Assembly: GCA_002437945.1 (NCBI GenBank)
Contig: DJSB01000030.1
Coordinates: forward strand, 1 to 21,266
DNA: 21,266 nt
Direction of reading: 5' to 3'
Source: Christensenella sp. UBA6345
GTDB lineage: Bacteria > Bacillota > Clostridia > Christensenellales > UBA1242
In this document: positions 1-7,596 of the stretch, piece after piece
Layout of the letters: every line of letters begins with the position of its first letter
Position numbering within the stretch: the first letter of the stretch is position 1
Notes under the pieces: model-generated
The model's input: the letters and a program-made list of their open reading frames with translations, nothing else
Database searches by the model: none
What the model was told of the DNA's origin: nothing
Position numbers and translations under genes: made by a program

Positions 1-17
1 CTACGGGGTTCACTTCA
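1..17. mobile_element. Possible tip of an IS3-family insertion sequence (partial)
   Basis: Read on the minus strand this segment is TGAAGTGAACCCCGTAG. It resembles, from memory, the terminal inverted repeat of IS3-family (IS150-group) elements of Firmicutes, which often begin TGAAGTGAACCC. If so, the element lies to the left, outside the window, and its outer end is at about position 17. No transposase is visible here, so this is a resemblance and not a proven element. Confidence 0.25.
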
Positions 18-43
18 TTATTTGAGTTGTTTTTTTGCTAGTT

Positions 44-60
44 TCAAAAGGGATAACCCT
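44..60 (-). terminator. Weak candidate terminator after pnp
   Basis: On the minus strand the sequence AGGG-TTAT-CCCT is followed by TTTT, about 46 bases after the pnp stop. The 4-bp GC-rich stem is short, so this is a weak intrinsic terminator at best. It is the only such signal between pnp and the window edge. Confidence 0.3.
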
Positions 61-105
61 AAATATTGTCTTTTTTAAATGTTTAATTGTAAATTAATCT
101 ATAAA

Positions 106-2202
106 TTAATTGTTGTTAACTGCTAGTAATTTAAGGTCGATACGATCTTTATCGTCAATCTTAATAACTTCTACTTCAACGATATCACCTATCTTAACTA
201 CGTCTTCAACTTTATCTACGTGTTTTGAACTTAATTTAGATATGTGAATCATACCTTCTTTATTCCAGCCAAAACTTACAAATGCGCCAAATGGCATTAT
301 TCTTTCAACTTTAGCAGTATATACTTTACCAACTTCAACTACTTCAGCAATACCAAGAATAATTTGTTTTGCCTTTTCGTTCATTTCAGCATCAACACCT
401 GCTACACATACTCTACCATCGTCATCAATGTCGATTTTTACACCTGTTTCGTCAATAATTTTATTGATTGTTTTGCCACCAGAACCGATAACATCTTTAA
501 TCTTATCTGGATTGATAGTAAATGTAATAATCTTTGGAGCATATGGGCTTAATTGTTTTCTAGGTTCACTGATAACTTCTGTCATCTTTCCTAGTATAAA
601 CATACGACCCTTTCTTGCTTGTTCTAGTGCTGTACGTAAAATATTTTCGTCTATACCCTTAATCTTAATGTCCATTTGAATAGCGGTAATACCTTTTGTA
701 GTACCTGCTACCTTAAAGTCCATATCGCCCAAGAAATCTTCTAGACCTTGGATATCTGTAAGAACTGCAACTTTTCCTGATTCAACATCTTTAATAAGTC
801 CCATAGCAATACCTGCTACTGGAGCAGAAATAGGAACACCTGCGTCCATAAGTGCTAATGTGCTACCGCAAACACTTGCTTGGCTAGTACTACCGTTACT
901 GCTTAAAATTTCGCTTACAGTACGTATAGCATATGGGAATTCTTCTTCACTAGGTAATACTGGCATTAATGCTCTCTCTGCTAATGCACCGTGACCAATT
1001 TCACGTCTACCTGGACTCTTTATAGATTTGGCTTCACCAGTAGAATATCCTGGCATATTATAGTGATGCATATAACGTTTTTCACTTTCGCCATCTTCTA
1101 ATCCATCTAGAATTTGAGTATCACGTAATGAACCTAATGTTAAAGTTGTTAATGCTTGAGTTTCGCCACGTGTGAACACACCTGAACCATGTACTCTAGG
1201 CAATATACCAACTTCACACCATATAGGTCTAATTTCGTCAGTTTTACGTCCATCTGGTCTTACACCATCATTAATAATTTTTGAACGCATAACTTCTTTT
1301 TTAATCTTATAAAGTACATCAAGAATTTCTCTTGAATTATCTGGATATGTTTCTGCAAAATGTTCAAGAACATCTTTGTCCATAACTTCTTCAGCATCTT
1401 GTCTAACATGACGATCGAAGTGTGACATAACATCTTTGACTTTATCAGTAGCATATTCTCTTACAGCAGTTTCAATTTCTTCTGGAATAACGTAGTAATT
1501 AATTTCTTCGTTCTTCTTAACACCAAGTTCTGCTGCTAATTTTTCTTGGAATTCTACTTGTTTTTTAATTTCTTCGTGTGCAAATAAGATACCTTGAAGC
1601 ATAACTTCTTCAGATACTTCTTTTGCTCCTGCTTCTACCATAAGAATTGCTTCTTTAGTACCAGCAACTGTTAAGTCCATAAGACTTGCTTCACGTTCGG
1701 CTTGGTTAGGGTTAACGATATACTTACCATCAACATAAGCGATATCTACACTACCTGTAGGGCCACCGAAAGGAATATCTGACAATGTAAGTGCTAGTGA
1801 ACTAGCAAACATTGCTAGTGGCTCTGGTGCAGAGTCAGGGTTAACTGATAATGGTGTAGCAATAACAGATACATCGTTAAAGAAACCCTTTGGGAATAAT
1901 GGGCGTAGTGGTCTATCAATTAATCTACTTGTTAAAATTGCTTGGTCACTTGCTCTACCTTCTCTACGTTTAAATCCACCTGGAATCTTACCAACAGCAT
2001 ATAATTTTTCTTCAAAATCTACGCTTAATGGGAAGAAATCTTGTCCCGGACGTGGTTCTTTACTCATGGTTACATTAACCATAACTACGGTGTCATTACA
2101 AGTAACAATTACACTACCATTGCTTTGAAAAGCATATTTACCTAGAGTAATATCAACTTGCTTACCACCAATTTCTGTTTGATATTTTTTTACTTCGTTC
2201 AT
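106..2202 (-). CDS. pnp: Polyribonucleotide nucleotidyltransferase (PNPase)
   Basis: This enzyme is the 3'-5' phosphorolytic exoribonuclease of mRNA decay, acting in the cytoplasm as a trimer. The 698 residues match the usual family length and all domains are present. The first RNase PH core (about 10-145) carries the FFRR-like loop GGFKRREG at 76-82. An all-helical linker lies at about 150-300. The second RNase PH core (about 310-550) has SPGRREIGHGALAERAL near 396, the phosphate-binding S438-T439-S440, and catalytic Asp489 and Asp495 in EDFLGDMDF. A KH domain has GSGG at 573-576, and an S1 domain spans about 623-693. The start is supported by AGGAGG five bases upstream. It lies 81 bases after rpsO and is probably co-transcribed with it across a hairpin, the same pairing as in E. 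coli. Confidence 0.98.
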   Translation of the reverse strand: MNEVKKYQTEIGGKQVDITLGKYAFQSNGSVIVTCNDTVVMVNVTMSKEPRPGQDFFPLSVDFEEKLYAVGKIPGGFKRREGRASDQAILTSRLIDRPLRPLFPKGFFNDVSVIATPLSVNPDSAPEPLAMFASSLALTLSDIPFGGPTGSVDIAYVDGKYIVNPNQAEREASLMDLTVAGTKEAILMVEAGAKEVSEEVMLQGILFAHEEIKKQVEFQEKLAAELGVKKNEEINYYVIPEEIETAVREYATDKVKDVMSHFDRHVRQDAEEVMDKDVLEHFAETYPDNSREILDVLYKIKKEVMRSKIINDGVRPDGRKTDEIRPIWCEVGILPRVHGSGVFTRGETQALTTLTLGSLRDTQILDGLEDGESEKRYMHHYNMPGYSTGEAKSIKSPGRREIGHGALAERALMPVLPSEEEFPYAIRTVSEILSSNGSTSQASVCGSTLALMDAGVPISAPVAGIAMGLIKDVESGKVAVLTDIQGLEDFLGDMDFKVAGTTKGITAIQMDIKIKGIDENILRTALEQARKGRMFILGKMTEVISEPRKQLSPYAPKIITFTINPDKIKDVIGSGGKTINKIIDETGVKIDIDDDGRVCVAGVDAEMNEKAKQIILGIAEVVEVGKVYTAKVERIMPFGAFVSFGWNKEGMIHISKLSSKHVDKVEDVVKIGDIVEVEVIKIDDKDRIDLKLLAVNNN

Positions 2203-2242
2203 TTTCTCCTCCTTGAACTTCCCCTATAAATTACCTATATTT

Positions 2243-2278
2243 AAACAAAAGAAAAGGCGAAAGAAATCTTCCACCTTT
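2243..2278 (-). terminator. rpsO-pnp intergenic hairpin (attenuating terminator or processing site)
   Basis: On the minus strand AAAGGTGGAAG pairs with CTTTCGCCTTT around an ATTT loop, giving an 11-bp stem with two G-U pairs. TCTTTTGTTT follows. It begins six bases after the rpsO stop. Shape and U-rich tail fit a leaky intrinsic terminator. In E. coli the same gap holds the rpsO terminator and the RNase III site that starts PNPase autoregulation, so a processing role is possible here by analogy only. Confidence 0.6.
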
Positions 2279-2283
2279 ACTTA

Positions 2284-2547
2284 TTATCTAATACCTAATT
2301 TTTTCTTTAATTCACGGCATGCTTCAAGGTCTTTTTTCTCGTAGTATTTAAGTAAACTCTTACGATTAGATACCATCTGGATTAATCCACGACGAGAATG
2401 ATTATCATTCTTGTTAGATTTTAAGTGTTCTGTTAATTCGTTGATTCTAGCGGTTAAAATAGCAATTTGAACTGCACAAGAACCTGTATCATTATCACTT
2501 AATTGGTATGCCTTGATAACTTCTTGTTTTTTGTCTTTCTTAATCAT
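2284..2547 (-). CDS. rpsO: 30S ribosomal protein S15
   Basis: S15 is a primary 16S rRNA-binding protein that nucleates the central domain (platform) of the small subunit by binding helices 20-22. The 87-residue product is close to the usual 89 and carries the family signature, with the HSRRGL segment near residues 50-55 and DTGSCAVQIAILTARINELT in the first helices. AGGAGG lies eight bases before the ATG. The gene has its own promoter and a structured leader with features of an S15 autoregulatory site (2555-2626). pnp follows on the same strand, as in many bacteria. Confidence 0.98.
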   Translation of the reverse strand: MIKKDKKQEVIKAYQLSDNDTGSCAVQIAILTARINELTEHLKSNKNDNHSRRGLIQMVSNRKSLLKYYEKKDLEACRELKKKLGIR

Positions 2548-2554
2548 TGTGTTT

Positions 2555-2626
2555 TCCTCCTAATAAATTCGCTTTATACCAAGTTAAACGTAAATGAAGG
2601 ATATGCGTTAAACCTAGTTTAAAGTA
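2555..2626 (-). promoter_or_regulatory. Candidate S15 autoregulatory leader of rpsO
   Basis: The 5' UTR folds into a long imperfect stem. The arm at 2606-2624 pairs with 2572-2590: 19 positions, of which 15 are Watson-Crick, two are G-U and two are mismatches, around a 15-base loop. Inside the stem a G-U pair (2614 with 2582) is stacked on a G-C pair (2613 with 2583). This is the GU/GC motif that S15 reads in 16S helix 22. The loop contains UCCUUC (2601-2596), which can pair over six bases with GGAGGA of the Shine-Dalgarno (2560-2555), giving a pseudoknot that would hide the ribosome site. The stem begins within a few bases of the predicted transcript start. The function is inferred from structure and position. 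Confidence 0.6.
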
Positions 2627-2632
2627 CATATA

Positions 2633-2661
2633 ATACTAACATATAAACTAATAATTGTAAA
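2633..2661 (-). promoter_or_regulatory. Sigma-A type promoter of rpsO
   Basis: TTTACA (2661-2656) and TAGTAT (2638-2633) are separated by 17 bases, with a TG one base before the -10 element (extended -10). The predicted start is near 2626, immediately before the leader hairpin. It sits just after the hemZ stop codon, so it would drive rpsO and pnp independently. Confidence 0.7.
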
Positions 2662-2674
2662 GATTAATTAAATA

Positions 2675-4087
2675 TTATTTAAAAAAATCTTTCTTTTTCT
2701 CTATTATTTCATCTATACGATTAATATAATCAGTAAGATTTTTAACATTTGCTTGTCTTTCTATACGATTGGTTAAACTAAAAAATCTTTTAGATATAGC
2801 ATTAGCACCTACTGCTACTATTGTAGCAACTTCTTCCATACTATCTATATTGAAAATACATTCCTTTCCTTTAAGTGTATATCCTATATTTTCAAGGTTG
2901 CCTACCATATTCTTTTGCTTATATAAATAATAAGGATTGTAGCCAGCATTGGTCAATGTACGATAGGAGTAATCTATCATCTTTGTAACATCTTCCGCAT
3001 TACCCTTTTCGCCTTCGCCATCGCTTAATTTACTTGTACGTTTAACACTTAATGTATGAACTGTGATATTATCTGGATTAAGTTCAAGAGTATTTAACAG
3101 GCTCTTTTTAAATGTATTAAAACTTTCATTTTCTAGTCCAGCAATTAAATCCATATTGATAGAAAAATTGTATGGTAGTGCCATATTATATGCATTAATT
3201 ATGTCTTGACTAGTATGTGCTCTACCGATTAATTTTAGTGTGCGATTAGAGAATGTTTGTGGGTTAATGCTAATACGTGTAACACCATGCTTTTTTAATA
3301 CATCTAATTTCTCTTTTGTGATAGTATCAGGTCGCCCTGCTTCAACCGTAAATTCACTCACTGGATAAGTAATTTGAGTAAGTATACGATCTAATTGATC
3401 GGCACTTAACGATGTTGGTGTTCCACCGCCGATATATATAGATTTAACAATATAATTACGTTGATTAATTATTTGTTTAGTAGCATCTAATTCCTTAAGT
3501 AAGGCATCAATATAAGGTTCGACATATTGTTGACATTGATTGATAGGCGCAGATATAAAACTACAATAATAGCACTTGGTGGTACAAAAAGGAATATTAA
3601 TGTAAAGGTCAACCAAGTTATCATTTATTTCAATACGAGACTGATTACGAGTTACTTCCATAACAACTTCTGCTTTTTGTGGTGAAACTCTAAAGGTTTT
3701 TATTAATTCGTTTTTTGCAAGCAATGAACTATTAAGTTCATTTTTAAGTTCGTAAAAAAGTTTTGTTGGTCTAATACCAGTTAAACTTCCCCATGGCATG
3801 GTTTTGCCCGTTAATTGGACAAGCATATCATATAATGATATTTTTAAATAACGCTTGATATACTTATCGGATTTAGTTAATTGTAATTTGGTCAAATTAA
3901 CAGTGGTAGAATATTCTTTCGTATAATCACCAGTTATAGATATGGTATAACTTAATTGATCATTATTAAGTTGATAATTAATATTAAAATTTAAGTTTAA
4001 ATTTTCTATTTCTTCTACAGGATAAAATAATTTAACCACAAGTAAAAGTTCATCATTAAATTTTTCATTATTACAAATTAATTGCAT
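2675..4087 (-). CDS. hemZ: HemZ-like radical SAM protein (oxygen-independent coproporphyrinogen dehydrogenase family)
   Basis: It belongs to the HemN/HemW/HemZ branch of radical SAM enzymes. The cluster-binding motif is CTTKCYYC, with Cys168, Cys172 and Cys175 as the CX3CX2C ligands of the 4Fe-4S cluster, followed by GGGTPT at 220-225 in the SAM-binding region. The N-terminal 160 residues, with the block MPWGSLTGIRPTKLFYEL near 97-114, are typical of HemZ and absent from HemN or HemW. The C-terminal part (GYNPYYLYKQKN and VGANAISKRF) also fits. HemZ was named for coproporphyrinogen III oxidation in Bacillus, but many anaerobes with no heme pathway keep it, so the substrate is uncertain here. 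The recJ stop TAG is fused to its Shine-Dalgarno (TAGGAG), which implies coupled translation with recJ. Confidence 0.85.
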   Translation of the reverse strand: MQLICNNEKFNDELLLVVKLFYPVEEIENLNLNFNINYQLNNDQLSYTISITGDYTKEYSTTVNLTKLQLTKSDKYIKRYLKISLYDMLVQLTGKTMPWGSLTGIRPTKLFYELKNELNSSLLAKNELIKTFRVSPQKAEVVMEVTRNQSRIEINDNLVDLYINIPFCTTKCYYCSFISAPINQCQQYVEPYIDALLKELDATKQIINQRNYIVKSIYIGGGTPTSLSADQLDRILTQITYPVSEFTVEAGRPDTITKEKLDVLKKHGVTRISINPQTFSNRTLKLIGRAHTSQDIINAYNMALPYNFSINMDLIAGLENESFNTFKKSLLNTLELNPDNITVHTLSVKRTSKLSDGEGEKGNAEDVTKMIDYSYRTLTNAGYNPYYLYKQKNMVGNLENIGYTLKGKECIFNIDSMEEVATIVAVGANAISKRFFSLTNRIERQANVKNLTDYINRIDEIIEKKKDFFK

Positions 4088-4095
4088 AACTACTC

Positions 4096-6459
4096 CTAGT
4101 GTGTTTCTTTATATAATTTAACAAAATTGTAAATTGAAGAATTGTTAAGTTGGCTTGTAACTTTATTATTAATAGAAATGTTATAATAATCAAGTTGAGA
4201 ATTAATATTAATAATATTAAGTTGACTTAAAACTTGAGTAACGAATATAAATTGATTAAATTTAAGATTCTTGTAGCCACTATTAAATTTAATAAGATTA
4301 AAGTATTCTTGTTCGGAATACGAATGTTGTTCTTTTGCATTAGTTATTTTTATTGCAGAGTGATAATATCCAAATTCTTTTCTAGAACAATCTAAAGTTG
4401 TAAGCATATTATCATCATGATTAATTGAACATAAATAAACGTTTGATTTAAAACCTAAAAGATAATCTTTATTTATAATATCGTCTAAAAATATAACATT
4501 ATTAAAATTAGAAAAATTAACAGTAGATTTTGCCATAAATAATAATGTATTAGAACCTGTATAATCTTTTACCGAATATGATTCATAATTAATAATATGG
4601 TTAGAAAAATGTTCAATAGCAAACTTATATGATTCAAACGAATTGGTAACAATTAGTGTGCCAAAATTACTATGCATAATAGATTCAATATCATTAACAC
4701 TTATATCAACAATATTGTTAAATTCCCTATATGTAGGCGAAATTAACTGTTTTGCATAATACCCTAATACTACATCTTTTCTTACTGATGTAGATAATTT
4801 TTCAAACATTAAGTTTTTGATAATTCCCTTTAATCTTTCACGATTATTATAAGTTTCTATGTTAATGTCCAATATCACATTTTTATTACAATTGGTCAAA
4901 AGAGAATCATAATATTCACTTAAATTAAAAGTCATTATTTCTAATTTATCAGTACGAATTTTTATGTAGTTGGGATAATTTTTTAACCTTTCTGGTTTAA
5001 TATTATTAAAGGTATACATAAAAACTGGCTTTTCATTACCGAAACCGAAAGGTTCTAGTACTTGAAGCGATTTAATATAGTCAATGGTAACATCTTCTTT
5101 ATTAAGATTAAAATCATAATACTTAACCGGTTCGAAATAAGAATCATCATATGTATTTTTAATATTGTCATTTAGACGTTGTTTGAACAATTCTAAATTA
5201 GACTCTTCAATAGTTAAACCGCCTGCTCCACTATGTCCACCAAATTTAACTAAAATATCGCTACATTTTGTTAATTCTTTAAATATATCAATACCTGGTA
5301 AACTTCTTATACTACCCTTATATACATTATCTACTTTAGTAAGAAGACAGACTGGTCTATTAAATTTTTCTGTAAGTTTAGCACATATAATACCTAGCAC
5401 TCCAGCATGCCATGATTGAGAGTATAGTACAATGGCACGCATATCGGATATACATTGATTTTTTAGTTGGTTAATACAATCTTCATATATGCTATTACCT
5501 GCTTCAATACGTTGATTATTTTGTTGTTCGAGCAATGTTAATATTTCTAAAATTTCAGTAGGATTTTTTTCAATAAACAATTTAAATGCTACAGTTGCAT
5601 CTCCCATACGTCCTGCTGTATTAAGTTTAGGAGCAATTTTAAATGCAATATCAGAAGACGATAGTTCTTTTATTTTTAAATTTTCTATTAATTGAAGTAC
5701 TCCTACTGGCAGACTATTAGCATTAGCAAGTCCATGCTTTACAATTGCCCTATTTTCGGATTTAAGCGGAACAATATCAGCAACAGTTGCTAATGCGGCA
5801 ATATTGGTGTATTTTAGCGCTTCGTTAAGTCCTGATAAGGCTTGAATTACTTTTAATGCAACTCCCGCACCACAAAGTTCCTTGAATGGATAATCACTTT
5901 GAAGTTTAGGGTCTACACATATGCAATCTGGTATAATTTCGGGTATTTCGTGGTGGTCAGTGACAACAATGTCTATACCTAGAGATTTAATATAATCTAC
6001 TTCTTTATAGCAAGAAATACCACAGTCTACTGTAATAATAAATTGTGGGTCAAATTTCTCTACTATCTTATTAACTGTATCAATTGTTAGTCCGTAGCCA
6101 TCGGCAAATCTATTGGGTAAAAAGTAATCTACTTTTTTACCTATACTTTCAAAGTATTTATATAGTATGGCTGTTGAACATATACCATCGGTGTCATAAT
6201 CTCCTACTATAAGTATCTTTTTATTATCTTTTACAGCCTGTTGAATTGCTGATACTGCAGAAGACATACCTGATAGTTGAAATGGATTATAGAACTGGTT
6301 AATACTTGAATTAAGAAACTGGTCTATATCTGTTTTGTTGGTTATACCACGTGAAAAAAGAATTTTAATGACTTCATTAGAAACATTAAATTCTTTGGCT
6401 AGATTATTAACTAGTTTGTTATTAAATTTTATATCATTTAATCTATTAATAAATTTCAT
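4096..6459 (-). CDS. recJ: Single-stranded-DNA-specific 5'-3' exonuclease RecJ
   Basis: RecJ degrades single-stranded DNA 5' to 3' in recombinational and mismatch repair. The DHH-family motifs are complete: VGDYDTDG (Asp87, Asp89, Asp91), VDCGIS (Asp145), VVTDHHE (Asp168-His169-His170), and LNTAGRMGDA near 279. The DHHA1 domain has GGHSGAGG at 407-414, and an OB-like segment carries LEPFGFGNEKPVF at about 468. The 787 residues match the long Firmicutes type (B. subtilis RecJ is close to this length). Residues from about 556 to the end form the poorly conserved C-terminal region, rich here in Asn, Tyr and Ser. The ATG is the only sensible start, but the ribosome site is poor (AAAAGTG), and the gene begins just after the secF terminator. 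Confidence 0.95.
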   Translation of the reverse strand: MKFINRLNDIKFNNKLVNNLAKEFNVSNEVIKILFSRGITNKTDIDQFLNSSINQFYNPFQLSGMSSAVSAIQQAVKDNKKILIVGDYDTDGICSTAILYKYFESIGKKVDYFLPNRFADGYGLTIDTVNKIVEKFDPQFIITVDCGISCYKEVDYIKSLGIDIVVTDHHEIPEIIPDCICVDPKLQSDYPFKELCGAGVALKVIQALSGLNEALKYTNIAALATVADIVPLKSENRAIVKHGLANANSLPVGVLQLIENLKIKELSSSDIAFKIAPKLNTAGRMGDATVAFKLFIEKNPTEILEILTLLEQQNNQRIEAGNSIYEDCINQLKNQCISDMRAIVLYSQSWHAGVLGIICAKLTEKFNRPVCLLTKVDNVYKGSIRSLPGIDIFKELTKCSDILVKFGGHSGAGGLTIEESNLELFKQRLNDNIKNTYDDSYFEPVKYYDFNLNKEDVTIDYIKSLQVLEPFGFGNEKPVFMYTFNNIKPERLKNYPNYIKIRTDKLEIMTFNLSEYYDSLLTNCNKNVILDINIETYNNRERLKGIIKNLMFEKLSTSVRKDVVLGYYAKQLISPTYREFNNIVDISVNDIESIMHSNFGTLIVTNSFESYKFAIEHFSNHIINYESYSVKDYTGSNTLLFMAKSTVNFSNFNNVIFLDDIINKDYLLGFKSNVYLCSINHDDNMLTTLDCSRKEFGYYHSAIKITNAKEQHSYSEQEYFNLIKFNSGYKNLKFNQFIFVTQVLSQLNIININSQLDYYNISINNKVTSQLNNSSIYNFVKLYKETH

Positions 6460-6484
6460 TAATTTTTACACTTTTAATTAAATT

Positions 6485-6524
6485 AAAAAACAAAAGCCCC
6501 TACAATATGTGAAGGGGTTTTTGA
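6485..6524 (-). terminator. Intrinsic terminator of secD-secF
   Basis: On the minus strand AAAACCCCT pairs with AGGGG-C-TTTT around a loop of about 11 bases, and GTTTTTTAATTT follows. It starts one or two bases after the secF stop. recJ begins about 25 bases beyond it, with no recognisable promoter in the gap. Confidence 0.8.
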
Positions 6525-6525
6525 A

Positions 6526-7596
6526 TTAAACAACGATTTTGTCGTCTGGGTTATCTGTATTATTTTTCTTTAATTTATTCTTTTCATCTGCAATACGTTT
6601 TTGTAAACGTTTGTCTTTATCTTTCTTATAGATAAATGACCAAATTGAACCAGAAATAAATATTGAAGAATAAGTACCAGCGAATAATCCAATAATGATT
6701 GGGAATAAGAATTCTCTAATTGAAGATACGCCGATAATAGCAAGCAATGCAACAGATAATATTGTTGTTAGAGAAGTATAAATTGTACGTGTAAGAGTTT
6801 GTTTAATAGAAATATCAAGCATTTCTGCGTTGGTGGTCTTTCTATATTCTTCTTTACGTAAATTCTCTCTAATACGGTCAAAAATAACAATAGTGTTATT
6901 GATTGAGTAACCTATAATTGTAATTAATGCTGCGATAAATGAAGAATTAATCTGAATACGGCATATTATAACCATAGCACACATAATTAATACATCATGT
7001 AGTAAGGCTACTATAGCAGCAATACCGCTAGCAAATTCGAATCTAATTGCAATATAAATAAGCATTAATACTGTAGCAATAGAAACTGCAAGTAAAGCAT
7101 TTTTAACAAGGCTAGAACTTGCACTAGCACCTATACGTTGACTATCTTCAACTTTAAAGTTTGCGATAGCATCGTCAGGATTAATTTTTGCTATAATATC
7201 ATCTTTTATATCAGACAATATTTCAGTCATTTGAGTTTCATTTTTGCCTTTAATATCTTGGAATTTAATAGATATAGCGGCTTCATCATTAGTACCTTCC
7301 TTTTGTAAACTATAGTTAACGATACCATGATCTTTTATAATTTTCTCTAAATCAGACTTGTATTGATTATATTCGTTATTGGTAATATCTGTACCAAAGT
7401 TAACTTTTATAATTGTACCGCCGGTAAAATCTATACCTAAATTAAATCCAATGCAAGCAAACACAATTATTGCAACTAGTATAAGAACTAGTGGAACAGC
7501 AAAGTAATATTTCCAATTCTTTGCTATGTTGAAATCTTTCTTTAAAAACTCTTTGTATTTGTTTGATAAGGAAGTCTTTTTATTAGAATTAGACAT
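6526..7596 (-). CDS. secF: Protein translocase subunit SecF
   Basis: SecF pairs with SecD in the membrane. Together they use the proton gradient to pull secreted proteins through SecYEG. The 356-residue product has the SecF plan: TM1 at about 30-50, the family motif GIDFTGGT at 54-61, an extracytoplasmic domain of roughly 100 residues, then five clustered TM helices from about 165 to 323. The motif IGYSINNTIVIFDRIREN lies at 228-245. The charged C-terminal tail is cytoplasmic. The reading frame overlaps the end of secD by eight bases, and AAGGAGG precedes the ATG by seven bases, so translation of the two is probably coupled. Having separate secD and secF differs from the fused secDF of Bacillus. 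Confidence 0.97.
   Translation of the reverse strand: MSNSNKKTSLSNKYKEFLKKDFNIAKNWKYYFAVPLVLILVAIIVFACIGFNLGIDFTGGTIIKVNFGTDITNNEYNQYKSDLEKIIKDHGIVNYSLQKEGTNDEAAISIKFQDIKGKNETQMTEILSDIKDDIIAKINPDDAIANFKVEDSQRIGASASSSLVKNALLAVSIATVLMLIYIAIRFEFASGIAAIVALLHDVLIMCAMVIICRIQINSSFIAALITIIGYSINNTIVIFDRIRENLRKEEYRKTTNAEMLDISIKQTLTRTIYTSLTTILSVALLAIIGVSSIREFLFPIIIGLFAGTYSSIFISGSIWSFIYKKDKDKRLQKRIADEKNKLKKNNTDNPDDKIVV

Noticed and set aside
244..679. Plus-strand open frames opposite pnp
   Set aside because: They are antisense to the KH and S1 coding region of pnp, lack ribosome sites and have no recognisable domain.
5165..5419. Plus-strand open frame opposite recJ
   Set aside because: It lies antisense to the conserved DHHA1 region, with no ribosome site and no homology that I recognise.
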